From assembly GCA_010015655.1 (NCBI GenBank), contig ML976708.1, positions 1-25,464 of the forward strand: DNA of 25,464 nt, read 5' to 3'. Numbering within the stretch: the first letter of the stretch is position 1; every line of letters starts with the position of its first letter. Positions 1 to 10,686 of this stretch are shown here, in pieces. Made by a program: the position numbers and the translations under genes. Source of the DNA: Bimuria novae-zelandiae CBS 107.79 (lineage: Eukaryota > Ascomycota > Dothideomycetes > Pleosporales > Didymosphaeriaceae). Below the pieces are notes generated by a model. The model was not told the DNA's origin, made no database searches, and was given only the letters and a program-made list of their open reading frames with translations.

Positions 1-2227
1 GGTGGTTTATGTCGATCTTTTTGCGTGCCCTCGTGAAGTGTGTGAGCTGGAACTTGTCTGGAGCGAAGACAGAAGCATGCGTGTTCGCCCATTGCTGTGC
101 TTTTTGTAGAGTCTTACCCAGGGTGTCGCACGTCTTCTCTGTCGTTTCTGCCCAAGCCAAGATTGCTATGTCGTCTATATACCCTGTCGGAAGAACGTTC
201 GCTTCTTGCTTGCATAGTTCTATAAGGTCGGCATTGTAGAACAAGTAGAGGATAGGCAAAAGCGGGGAGCCTTAGGGTATGCCTGTGCTTGTCGCGTACT
301 ATGACGATGTGAACCCGTCGATCCTGATGCGCGTATGTCTATCGCTAAGGAAGCTTGCAATCCATCTGACGGTCGTCTCGTCGATCTTTCTCTTCCGTAG
401 GTTGTGTAGCAGCCGTGCGTGTGATACATTGTCGAATGCGCCAGATACGTCGAGCAGCAGGAGGCTGGCCACATGTGTTTTCTTCTGGTTCCATGCTCCG
501 TAAATCTTCTCCGTGACGGCGTGTAGTGCGTGCTCTGTGGATCGCTTCTTTCTCCCTCCTATGTGTGTTGATGGGAGTAGCTGGTATGTTTCTACCAGAT
601 AGTTCAGTCGCTGGGAGATGATCGCGTCCATGATCTTTCCCATGGTATTGAGTAGCGCGATCGGCCGGTATGCTTTCGGTTTCGTGTAGTTGTCTTTCCC
701 TGGTTTGCGTAGCACCGCTGTAAGCGACCCCCGGAAATGGGCCGGGCAATAGCCTAGCTGTATGCTCTGGTTGAAGATTTTCAGCATGTGTGCTGTGAGT
801 TAGGCCCTCCCTGCTTGGAGGGCCTTGTTCGTGATCCCGTCGGGTCCAGGGCCTTTGATAGGGGAAGCTGCGCGGATAGCATCCTCTATCTCTTTTTTGG
901 TTATTGGTGGTAGTTTAATCTGACTGCTGTACTCTGCGTCGCGTACGTCTTCTAGGTTTGCTTCCGGGGGCGCAGGGAAAAAGACGTCCCTAAATATTTC
1001 CGCCTTGTCGCTTGGCTCTGTGATTTCGCATTGGGTCTCCGGGTGTTAGATTATAGGTGTAGCTCTTGCAGATTGTGTCTCTCTTGTTCTTGCCTATTTT
1101 ACTATCTTCCACAGTCCCTCTAGTGACTTGGCCGCCGTCTCCACTTGTTCCCTATGCTTATCCCGTAGCGCCTTCTTGATGGTCCTGGCTTTGTGGTTTC
1201 GTGCTACCTGGTAGGCTTCCTATGTCTCTTTCGTGTGAAGCTGGTTGTGTACCCTCTTAAGCCGCTTCGTCTCTGCTAAGACCTCTCTATACTTGTTATT
1301 CTACCCTTTTTTGCTTTTAGCTGAGACTTGCGTCTGCGGGATGGCCTTCTCTATTGCTCTCTGGACTGCTAAGACCACTTCCTCTACATATCGGTCTAAT
1401 GCGGTTTTGGTTGCGGGTCTTTGGAGTGGCGGCAGAGCTTCTTTCAGTGTTTTGGTGTATGCTTCTCCGTCCAGTTTCTTCCAATTCCTCCTGGGTGTTG
1501 TATTTGCATTCGGTGCCGTTATGTCTAGGATCGTGGTTATTAGTAGGTGGTCTAAGTCGTGGTCAAGTTCTTTGTCTACCTCGCTCTTTATAACTCGCTC
1601 AACAAGCCCCGCTGTTACAAGACATAGGTTAATAGAGCTTTGTAGGTGCCTCTCTCTATAGGTTATCGTGCCAGGGGCCAGTGTTGCGTACAGGGCAAAC
1701 TCCTCTATGATCGTGATCAGATCCTCTGCTTCTGGTTCTACAGTCTGCAGGCCTGGGCCTCCCCAGAGTGGATGGTGTAGGTTGAAGTCGCCCAATAAGA
1801 TGAGCTCGTCACCGTCGTGTTTGTCTAGTAATTCGCGAACGTGTGGTAGGACGCTCTGCTAAGATGTGTACCTTAGGGGATTATACGCGTTGTAAATGTT
1901 AAGTTGCTTTTCTCCTTCTAGCTTTAGCGTTACGGAGCACAAGTCTCGTGTATGTTCCTTAAACTAGACTCTGCTGACGTCTATCCGCCTGTTTACGAAG
2001 AAGCACACTCTGGTTGGTCCATCCTTGGTTCCTCCTGGGCAGTATAGGTCGAACACGCCCTTGGCCGGATGGTGTGTCGTTGCCATGAATGGGTTCCTCC
2101 ACGGTTCCTGTATGGCAATGATGTCGTATTCGTGGGTTTTTGGGTCGCGCAGCAGCGATGCCATTACCATGTCTTTCGATTTGCGGACGTTGTACTGTAG
2201 TATACTTATCGTGGTTCTGTGATTCAT
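1..2227 (-). pseudogene. LINE1 ORF2: endonuclease-reverse transcriptase (broken by stops, partial)
   Basis: ORF2 would nick target DNA and copy the element RNA. I place its start at the ATG at 2227-2225, which overlaps the ORF1 TGA as ATGA; an upstream in-frame ATG at 2269 is the alternative. An exonuclease-endonuclease-phosphatase domain follows: SILQYNVRKSKD, IIAIQEPW (catalytic Glu region, about 2110), GDFNLHHPLWGG (about 1790) and, near 1560, DHDLDHLLI where the family has SDH. The RT occupies roughly 1-1100: AYRPIALLNTMGK, GAFDNVSHARLL, GIP-stop-GSPL (Gln to stop at about 270) and an intact catalytic YIDD box (about 157-168). The RT continues beyond position 1. Stops at 299-301 and about 270 fall at expected Gln codons (CAG/CAA to TAG/TAA). 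Certain as a LINE ORF2; non-functional as it stands. Confidence 0.85.
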
Positions 2228-3897
2228 GATTCGTTGTTTTCGTCGACGTCCATCTGTTAATCGTGCCATTGTATCGCTCGCGTGTTGCTTTCGATAGCTT
2301 CTAGTGCCCTCCTCGAGGGGACGATTGTCCTCTAAGGTCTATGGCTATTCTCATCTCCTATCTGTTAATTCTCTCTATCTCTTGAGTTGACTGCGTTTCC
2401 CGTATTTGTTCGCTTTTGTCCTCTCCGTAACAGAGAGCGGGTCCTGCCGCTCTGGTTATCTTGGCTTGCTGTGGCTCCGTTCGTCCTAGTCCTTTGGCGG
2501 GCTTCCGGCATGCCTCCTCCTTGCGCGATTCCTCCGGTTGGTTCTGGTACCGGGTGGTAACGGGGTCGAGTGTCGTAGGCGATCTTCATCTTGGCGGTTT
2601 TAGCCTTTCTTGCCGGGCACTGGCGGTCCCATGCTTCGTGTCCTCCTCGGCAGAGCGCGCATTTCTTTGTTGTGTCCTGTCCGGATTTCGAAGGGCACTC
2701 CCTGGTGTCGTGCTCCTGCGCACAATAGCCACATGCTGTTGCTGCCTTGCACTAGGTTCCTATGTGGCCGTATCTTTGGCACTTGTAGCACTACTTCAGT
2801 CGGCACTGTCTCTCGTATTGTTTGCACTGGAAGACCTCGCCTTGCCAGACTAAGCCCTTGTCTATGATCTTGTTGGCGTCTTCGGCCTTAGTAAACTCGA
2901 TAGTAATAGACGATGCTGCTTTAGTGGGCGCGTCCCTAGTTAGCCATCTAATATGTTTGATCTCGGCCCGCGGGATAAATAGTTTATTGTCTTATAAAAT
3001 TTAGGTTCTGTTTTCTTTAAGCTTATCTATGTCGAGCGTGCTAGTGCGAATTCCGTATACAATTACGCTATACGTTAGGATCCGTACTATTGCCTGTGCG
3101 CCAATGCGGTGGACCTAGTCATCTGCGAATTGCTGCAGTGCTTTTACTTCTGTGCTATTGGCTGTCTTTATGCTAAGGTCTCCGCTCTTTAGCTGGTTGG
3201 ATAATATGATCTTGATACGTACAATGTTTTCGTTTCCGCTTTGTTCGATGGCTCGCTCTACATGGGCTTTCAGATTGCGGGGGTTTATAGCCCGCAGGCT
3301 CTGTACGGTAAATGAGTCTCTAATATTCACGATGACCTCACGTTGTGCTTGTGCGGACGGGCCCTTGGGGCTCTGTGTATTATATGTGCCTGCTAGTGTC
3401 TGGCCTCTGGCTGCCATCGCAGCATAGGTTATTAGTCTATTTACCTAATTCTGTATCCCCTTAGTCTTAATCTCCTTTATTATTTCTAGGACTATCTTAC
3501 TAGTCTTTAATGCTTCCTTCGTGGCTGCCCTCGCTTCCTCCCCTGTATTAGTGTTCTGTTATATAGCTATAGTAGACTGTCGGACGGCTTCGGTACTGCT
3601 CTTAAGTTTATTTTTAATGTCGCTAAGTGTCTGTGCGTTTTAGTTTGCCGTAGCTTTTACTTCTATCTAGAGGATTCTTAGGGCATCGCTTACCGCGCTA
3701 AGATTAGGGGTGTGCTGCACTTTCAAGATAAATGTCACTGTTCTATAGATAATAGTCTTTACAAGGTTAGCGGGTACAGGCTAGCTATTAGTGCGTTCAA
3801 TGCAGGACAGTAAATCCTAAAGGTAGGTGCTAAGGTGTGTAGCGTGCTCGTTTATTAGGGACAGCCACGTTGCCTATTAAGGCTATTGCGTCGCCAT
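2224..3897 (-). pseudogene. LINE1 ORF1: Gag-like RNA-binding protein with three zinc knuckles (broken by stops)
   Basis: One frame runs from an ATG at 3897-3895 to a TGA at 2226-2224, interrupted only by TAA/TAG codons where Gln or Trp would fit (several in the first 130 codons, others near 3114 and 2795). The N-terminal third is charged and helical in character, as in Tad ORF1 coiled coils. Near 2640-2800 there are three CCHC knuckles: CYKCQRYGHIGT-stop-C (last spacer Gln replaced by a stop), CGYCAQEHDTREC and CALCRGGHEAWDRQC. A basic Arg/Gln-rich tail follows. The family role is RNA binding and RNP assembly. About 557 codons, typical for the clade. The start choice rests on frame continuity and position near the 5' end. 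Confidence 0.8.
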
Positions 3898-3937
3898 AGC
3901 GCCTCAGTCGTAGTGGGCTCCTGCGTCTAGGTGCTAG

Positions 3938-4185
3938 TGTTAGATTAAAGGGTGTTTTTGATGAGATGGAAAAGTAATTGATTCTTGTGTTGTGTCTTTG
4001 CAAGAATGTAAGGCTCTTTTATCCTTACGTCTCACGTTAAGACACTAATCTATTTCCGTTAAGTAAGGAGAGTCGCCCTTTGTCCCGCCCGGAATCGTGC
4101 GGATGAACCGGACTGCTGGCAAAGTCTCTTTGTGTAGGGTTGCGCCAGCTACCTTCGTGTGTGCAAAGGGCCATGTAATCAGACA
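3938..4185 (-). repeat. Element B 3' LTR (left copy), 248 bp
   Basis: Begins TGTTAGATTA and ends CATGTAATCAGACA on the plus strand, so it has TG...CA ends. It abuts a purine-rich tract (minus strand) at 4186-4199. Both ends match the right copy at 18605-18811, while the middle is poorly alignable and 41 bp longer. It retains many CpA/TpG dinucleotides and looks much less RIP-damaged than the adjacent coding region. Confidence 0.7.
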
Positions 4186-4199
4186 CACCCCCTCAGCTT
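4186..4199 (-). other. Element B polypurine tract
   Basis: On the minus strand AAGCTGAGGGGGTG lies directly against the 3' LTR. The same AGCT...GGGGGTG motif adjoins the 3' LTRs of elements A and C. Polypurine tracts prime plus-strand DNA synthesis in LTR retrotransposons. Confidence 0.75.
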
Positions 4200-4204
4200 A
4201 GGCT

Positions 4205-6862
4205 TATCCTCAAGCTGGAGACTATTCGTCAGTGATTAGATAGTCCTATCTTGGTTTAATCTTAAAGGCCTCTATCCTTTGCTCTAGCTCGAGCAGATTA
4301 ACTTCTTTATTTATAATTATGTCCTTAATCTCTGCAAGTCCTAATTTATCTAGGAACTTGCTTTACTTGTTAGCTAGCAAGGCCTTTGTAAGTCTATCCG
4401 CAACTATATCCTCTAATTATTAATAGTCTACCTTAATTATCCTAAATGCGACTTCTTGTCTTAGCTAGTAATTATAGATATTAATATAACGGAGCTTCGT
4501 CTACAGCTTAGTAATCTCTTTAGTGATAAGTTAGATTATTTACTAGTTATCGTAATTAATTATAATAAGGGAATTACTAAGGTTGATCTTTAGCTCCTTT
4601 AGTAATTAGGATATAAATAGAGCCTCCTTTGCCACCTGTGATAGTGCTAGTAATTTGGCTTTAGTTATTAATATAGTAACTATGTCCTGCTTATTTGCTT
4701 TCCAGGCAATTAGGCCGCTAAATAGCTTAATAATATATTCTTGCGAGCTCTTGCGGTCGAGCGTATTATTAGTAAAGAACGCGTTACTTGCCACTTCTAA
4801 AGTATCTGCACCCCTAAGCTAAAGGCCTAATAATCTAGTATTAGTAAGGTAGAGGAGAACTTAATTAGTAGCTGCTTAGTGCTCTTTGCCTAGGTTAGAT
4901 AAGAATCGTAATAATTAGAAGCTTATAAAGGTAATATCTAGTCGCGTGGTCACTGCAGCGTAGAGGATTAATCCTATCTTTTGCTAATATTAATTAACTT
5001 TAGCCTTGCTGGCGAGCCCTAAGCGTAGGAGCAGTTTAACTACTGCTATTAAAGTATTGTGGCGAATCTTATGGTGATTAATAAGGCGCGATATTTTATT
5101 AATATATAAGGCTTATAAAAGCCAAATCTTTCTATTTAGGCAATCCCTAATAATTTTAATCCCTAGGAACCACTGCAGATCTTTCCCGCTAGTAAGGAAG
5201 AACTTAGTACTTATTTCTACTATAGCTCTTTTAGCTACGTGCTCTTAATTCTTGTGGTAGGCGATAATCAGGTTGTCTACGTAAAAGAAAAGAATAAGGC
5301 CATCTTTAATAAGACAACACGGCTTATAGGGGACTGTGGTGAAGCCTATGTTGTGGAGCGTAGATGTGAACTCCCTCTGCCATAGTAATGGAGAGATACG
5401 TAATCTATAGAGCGCCTTATGCAATTGCAGGACTGTGCCTACTCGCGTATATCCGCGGGGCATCCTCATGTAGATCTCTCTATCGAGCTTTGCATGTACG
5501 AAGGCGTTCGTGACGTCGTATTAAATTAGTTCTAGGTCAAATCGTGCAGCTATTGCCATAAGCATGCGAAATAATCGTCCTGCCAGCGTTGCGGCATAGG
5601 TTTCTTGTAAGTTGAGGTGCCGCTGTTAATCGCCTCGCACCACTAATCTCGCCTTGCATTTCTGTAATTGATAGTACTTGTTAAACTTGTAGGTATATAC
5701 CCACATATAGTCGAGAATCTAATAACCTAATGCTCTTATTAGAGCTACTGCAACCTTACTCCAGGACTTTATTTCCTTGTGGCTCTGGAGATGAGATTGC
5801 TCGGCTTCCTTCCACATATCATGGAGTGGGTGATCCTCGAGCTTGCTTCGACATGTGGGTGGCTCTAGGAGTACACTTCGATGTGGTTTCTTACCTAATG
5901 TAATTATTCGTCGAAGCTGCGCCTTATCAAGAGCCTTGCCTTTGTATTTACCGCTACTACTGGCTTTAGTGCCTGCCATAAAGGCTGCGGCCCATGGGCT
6001 TGTTTATAACTACCCTATTTACACTACTGGCAATAGTTTAAGCTAATTATCTCCTACTATTAATTATGCAAGGAGTGTTACTAGTAGCGGCGTTAAGAGA
6101 GGCGTTAAATATTTATACCTAACTTTCTTGCCTTACCTATACTTAGAAGCTCCTTTAACCTCTTCCTCTAACGCTTTACTAATTATCTTATTTTTAAAAA
6201 AGGACTCGGTGGCTTGCTCTTATTAAGGTAAGGAAGGTAACTCTACTAATCGTACCTAGACTACTATTTCTTCTAATGTGCTGTGCATAAGGTTATCTAT
6301 TAGGTCTTTAGTTTTGCCTAAGAACATAGTATCCTCGTTAAATATTACGTCACGAGTACTAATTGTCTTTGCTAGGGAGGGGATCTATATCCTCTAGATA
6401 TTAGTTAATCTGTAGCTAACTAGATAGCCTATCTAAGCTTTAGGGTCTAGCCGTTGGAGCTTGCTCTTGCCACGTTTAGTGTTATTAGTTATGGCGAAGG
6501 CTTTGTAGCTATAGGCTTTTAAGTAAGCTTAATTAGGCTTCTTTAGTTAAGTAACAACGCTATTCTAAAGAGCTACTATCGTAAAGAACACTTCGTATAG
6601 TGATCGCTATTAATTAGCGTAGTTTAGGGTTTAATTATAGAGGTAAACTATAGCTTGGGTAATCTTAGGCTATATTTACTAAGGTAGGTTAGAGTTAAGT
6701 CGTATCGCACGCGCTTTCTCCTTAATTACACCCCTTAAGCGTTTAGCCCCTTTATTTTATGCTTAAGTATTAGGTGCTAAAGGCTTAATTCTAATACCTT
6801 ATACTAAGCACCACTTCTTAACGTCTGCCTTAATAGAGAAGATCTTGTTATTGAATTTAATT
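4205..6862 (-). pseudogene. Element B pol, 3' part: integrase end, linker, reverse transcriptase, RNase H
   Basis: Downstream of the A insertion the minus strand continues the integrase (about 6862-6700, including the segment KADVKKWCLV), then the integrase C-terminal region (AYSYKAFAITNNTKRGKSKL, about 6530-6470, and STRDVIFNEDTMFLG, about 6360-6320), a basic linker (about 5980-5780), and the RT: CKARLVVRGD, YDVTNAFVHAKLDREIYM, LHKALYRLRISPLLWQREF, and FFYVDNLIIAYHKN at about 5245-5290, where the family YVDD box reads YVDN. RNase H follows, with TLDRKSSQEYIIKLFSGLIA at about 4765 and a C-terminal end near 4250. Stops are TAA/TAG at Gln or Trp positions. The RT core is less damaged than the flanking parts. 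No functional product is expected. Confidence 0.85.
6858..6862. repeat. Target-site duplication of element A (left copy, TAATT)
   Basis: TAATT directly precedes the left LTR and is repeated exactly at 10852-10856 after the right LTR. Five-bp duplications are standard for copia integrases. Confidence 0.9.
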
Positions 6863-7027
6863 TGTGTGCGTACTATAGCAGGAGGCGAACTGGGTTCATT
6901 CCTATCTGATAGAAGTCAGAGTGGCTATATACATGAAGTGGAGTATCCAGAAGATTCTGGATCTGCAAGGTCACATGACTGTGTGACGACATAGTAGAAT
7001 ATTCTAGAGTTGTGATGTTGGCTAACA
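6863..7027 (-). repeat. Element A 3' LTR (left copy), 165 bp
   Basis: TGTGTGCG...GGCTAACA on the plus strand. It matches 10687-10851 except at 4 positions (CTATA for CCACA near the start, GGAGG for GAAGG, and GTGTGACG for GTGTAACG). Confidence 0.93.
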
Positions 7028-7040
7028 CACCCCCCCAGCT
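7028..7040 (-). other. Element A polypurine tract
   Basis: AGCTGGGGGGGTG on the minus strand, directly adjoining the 3' LTR. It has the same core as the tracts of B and C. Confidence 0.8.
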
Positions 7041-7112
7041 TGAGTGAATTGCAGAAACGAAAGCTGAAAAAGGAGTGACTCTAAGCTCTTGGTGATCTCT
7101 GCGTGTGTTCCT

Positions 7113-7340
7113 CTAGTACCACCCTCCGAGCTCGTTTGGTACAATATCCTCTGAGTCTGTTCGAGGCTCTAGTAATGCTGAAATATCGCTGAGTCCTAGC
7201 TGGCGCACAAAGCTGGCGTGCTTTTGGCGTGGAAAGATCTTTGTGAGGCCGTCAGCTGGTATTTCTGCGGTAGGCTTCCATTTAATCTGCAGTCTGCCTT
7301 CTGATACTTCCTGACATATCTAGTGGTGGTGCACATCTTT
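7113..7340 (-). pseudogene. Element A RNase H C-terminal remnant
   Basis: In a different minus-strand frame from the preceding linker there is the classical copia RNase H end: HHH-stop-ICQEVSEGRL (the stop replaces Trp), WKPTAEIPADGLTKIFPRQK, and HASFVRQLGL, running to a stop at 7115-7113. The upstream edge of this homology lies at about 7332-7345, where it meets the linker of the Gag-integrase frame. The RT and the first part of RNase H, more than 1 kb, are missing. This marks the scar of an internal deletion that also shifted the frame. Confidence 0.8.
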
Positions 7341-10300
7341 GGAAGTTCTCCAGCTAGCTTTGCTGGGGCTGGCGGATTTGAGGCTGCTGGAAAGGCTGTA
7401 TAGTATGTAGTTAAGGTTTGATTTGGTTGCTTCCTTGCTTGTTTGCCTGCTACAATGTTGCTGCTGCTTCCAACCTCGGGATCAGCCATTTTGGGTGCAT
7501 TGTTTCTCTGTCGATCTGGAACATATTCGTCTGAACTCGCCCATCCTTTGGGTAGAGTGGAAGGTTCCTTTTGATGCTGGCTTTGGTGGTCTGAAGCGAT
7601 CGGTCTGAGCGGTCCTTGACTAGTAACATTCTCCTGCTGCGGTGCTCTGATATGGATTGTTGGTTCATCGTCTTCTTGATCAGACTGCATGTCTTGGAGC
7701 AATTGCTCCTGCAACTGCTGTTCGGTGTCCTGCTCTTCTGCAGTTTGCTGGTTATCCTGCGCATCCTGCGCGCCTGTGTCGAAGATTTCCTCGCCTTCCT
7801 CCTGCTGAGGTGGCGCTGTGTTGCCACGAATTGATGGCTCCGGCGTCGGTAGATAGGCCATATAAGGCTCATCCTCCTTGTTGCGATTGTGTATAGTGTG
7901 AAGCTGTGACTGCATCGGCTCGATTAGATCAGTTAAAGTGGCCTGTGTGTCTTAGGAGTAAGGTATATCTAAAACCTTAATTTCTTCCTGTGTCACAGCC
8001 TCCCTCTCTAGGTTATCACCAAAACGACTTTCGCGCTTGAAAATCACATCTCGTGCGCGAATCACCTGGTCTTTTTTGGGTAGCCAAATGCGAAAAATGT
8101 TAGTAGAGTCGTATCTAACCAAGTATCTAACAAAAGTGCGAGATTCAAGCTTATTAGCCTTCTTTAGCTTTTTGTTGAGAATGTAAGCTTTGCATCTAAT
8201 TAGAGCAAAATAAGCAACTGAAGGCTGCTTGCCGTGAACAAGCTTATAGGGCGTTTTCCAATTAATAGCTTTTATTGGTGTGACATTGGCGATTCGAGCG
8301 GCAGTAATGGCCAGTTTATTTAATAGTAACTTCGATAATCCTGCTTAAATTTAAAGCGCTCTTGCTTTTATAATAATAACATATCCTGCTTTTTCTACTG
8401 CGCTAAGCTGCTCAGCAGTATCTGGAGCTCGTAACTTAATCTTAAAGCCTGCTTGCTTCGCAATGTCATAGAATTCAAGGCCATAGCCCCGCTCACCATC
8501 AATCTTAAGTACAACCACAATGTACCTATACTAACGCTGGATCTTGTTAATCAATGCTTTTAGCGCTGGCACTACCAAGTGCAGTGTCTTATCTATAAGT
8601 GTAGTCACTTTATGCCACTTTAAGTACTCGCACACAGCGTGTAGCAAGTATTAGTCTCTGTTGTAGCAGGTCTCCCCTGTAGGGATAAGCTGCACAAGAT
8701 CGATTACAATGCGATAGAATGGTCTCGTAGCCTGTTCTTCAGGTTGGCGTCTGCTCACTTGAGCTGCCGATTTCGCTTCAATGCATGTGTCGCATTCTCG
8801 TAATCGAGGTGCTCGGGTATCTAGATCCAGAGCTATTCCTCTCACGTTCTTGTTTACATGATCAATTGCTTCTTTGCTTGCATGGGCAAATAACTCATGA
8901 GCTTCAATGTGGGATGCTGCAATTAGGCGTCGATCCTCTCTCGAGGCCTTGTATGCTCGCCGAAGCGCTGTAGCAAAACTACTCAGCGTCGGTCGGTCGT
9001 TGTCCTCGGCATCGATAATCCAGTGGCCATCCTTGTGCTGTAGCGAGCAAATAACGTTTAACGGATGATGCTAATATATCACATCTCGTCCTAAGTCAAA
9101 CTACACACCTATTGCTTGGCATCTTAAGAGGCTTACAACGTTCGTGAAGAAACCTTCTATAAGAGCAACATCTATAAGTTAGATCTAACCTGTGCCATAA
9201 GGCAAGTTTACATTAAAAGTAACTTTTCCCTAGGCTTGTATAGGTACTATTAATCCTCCTGTAAAGAGAATATCCTCTAGTTCTGCCTTGCGCGTCTCTG
9301 TCCATCCGAAACGAGTTGAGTTGCAGACATGAATGTTGGAACCAGGGTCTAGAATCTATTAGTTAATAATTATAGGTAGCGCTTTCTGCTGCACCTGTTG
9401 TGGCTATATAACAAAGAATAAGCTGTAGGCAGCAAACCTCTAATCACGACTTACTAACGTCTTTCCGTTATTAAGCTTTATTAGCTTGTCTGCCTTCTTT
9501 ATGCTTATCCTATCTCTTGCAAGGATATTACTAATTTTCTTAACTTGCTCTAGGTTTTTCAAGGCCTCTATGACCTTGGCTTGCGTAGCCTGTACTAGTC
9601 GGAAGTTCTTTGGTTTCTTCGGATGGTCTGGGACTAGGTACCAGCAGTCCTTGTACCAGTGTCGGCTTCCACAGATACACTCTGGTTTTCCCTTTGGCGA
9701 TCGTTCTTTCTGTTCTTGGCTTTGTTGTGCTGAAACGCCTAGTGTAGCAAACGTTCCAGGTAAAGCCGTAGTAAGTCCAATTCGTCAATAATACATCCTA
9801 AATTAGGCAACATAGTCCGCTAGAGATTAAATCTCATCCGTTTTCCCAATAGTTTCTTTTAGAATAAGGTCGTGGTGTGATACAGCGGCCCACTCAGGAG
9901 CAATTGTTCTAACAACTGCTAGAAAATCGTCTTGGGCTCGATAGCCCGTTGTCTCAGGAAGGTCTGCCTCCCTGCATTAATTTGTAATGTAAATCCAGTT
10001 ATTAAGCCATTGTTCAAGGTTGTGGCTTTGAGACTTCTCCTGTAGAGCGCGGTATTTGGTTACTAGCTCTCTACTGCGTGTAGCTGCGGTTAGTGTAAGC
10101 TGCTGCTTAAGCGCGATTAATTAATTATAGACGTCGTCTTTTCTATTAATCAGGTAGAGGTGGCGAGTCGCGATGGTGCGGCTGATTTCCATAAGAAGCT
10201 CGCCTTCTCTCCGCTTTAGGTTTGTATATTCTGTTCTCTCGTATCTCCAGTTGTAAAGGAGATCGCTGTACATCGCCTGCTGGCCTGCATCTAACTGGCT

Positions 10301-10513
10301 AATCGCAGTTGCTCTAGCCTTAATAGCGCTGGGCAATAGTTTCGTGGGTTTAATGAGCTTTGGTAGCTCATCCTTCGGCTTTGAGATGTCGCAGTATTTC
10401 TAGATACCGTCTACGATAGCCTTCTCTTATCGTAGCTAGAACCATAACTCCTAATCTGCTAGTCTATCCAGTATAACTGTCACGCGTGTGACTCCTGAGT
10501 CGCTAAGCGACAT
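7196..10513 (-). pseudogene. Element A Gag-protease-integrase-linker polyprotein (stops present)
   Basis: One frame holds all parts. The proposed start is the ATG at 10513-10511 (MSLSDSGVTRVTVILDRLAD), similar to the start of the element C Gag. Gag continues through 10336-10121 (SDLLYNWRYERTEY) to a variant zinc knuckle CICGSRHWYKDC at about 9670. The protease signature is ILDPGSNIHVCN (about 9345). The pre-integrase zinc region includes ECDTCIEAKSAAQVS (about 8790) and the integrase begins at PFYRIVIDLVQL (about 8715). The open 239-codon stretch 7915-7196 is an acidic, Gln-rich linker ending TLTTYYTAFPAAS...KLAGELPKM. TAA/TAG stops at Gln/Trp positions interrupt 8640-9790 and the Gag start; 7196-7915 has none. 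The frame ends just past the RT deletion scar. Confidence 0.82.
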
Positions 10514-10668
10514 CGTGATTAATAGCGACACCACTTTATAGCTGTCGTATATATTAAGTCTTCGATGCTAATGCTACAGCGATTGACAATAGGTTTCCGA
10601 TGCCGACGTCACGGCTATCGACAATATAAGGTCTGTAAAAATGAACTTAGTAATTGTCAATTACAAGT

Positions 10669-10686
10669 GCAATCCGGGCTCATAAC
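10669..10686 (-). other. Element A primer-binding site, probably the anticodon half of tRNA-iMet
   Basis: Directly inside the 5' LTR the minus strand reads GTTATGAGCCCGGATTGC. Its complement contains GGGCTCATAAC, the conserved anticodon stem-loop of eukaryotic initiator tRNA-Met including CAT. Drosophila copia is known to use such an internal tRNA fragment as primer. The match covers about 11 nt; the rest is not matched from memory. Confidence 0.65.

Larger units (their letters stand above)
1..3937 (-). mobile_element. LINE1: Tad1-like non-LTR retrotransposon, RIP-damaged, 3' end outside window
   Basis: Read on the minus strand this is a two-ORF non-LTR retrotransposon: ORF1 with three CCHC zinc knuckles, then ORF2 with an endonuclease and a reverse transcriptase. 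The order and the ORF1 knuckles fit the Tad1 clade of filamentous fungi. The RT runs off position 1, so the RNase H/C-terminal part and the 3' UTR lie outside. The right edge is set by the start of the LTR of copia element B at 3938, leaving about 40 bp upstream of the ORF1 ATG. Many Gln codons are now TAA/TAG and the frame is otherwise preserved, which is the signature of C-to-T mutation (RIP) rather than of indel decay. The exact 5' end is not determined. Confidence 0.85.

Noticed and set aside
1245..1661. Plus-strand open frame of 138 codons
   Set aside because: It is antisense to the LINE1 ORF2 endonuclease, which has clear family motifs; the plus-strand protein has none.
5719..6046. Independent small gene in the linker region of element B
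   Set aside because: It is in order between the integrase and RT of B and has linker-like, basic composition; no separate start signal is evident.
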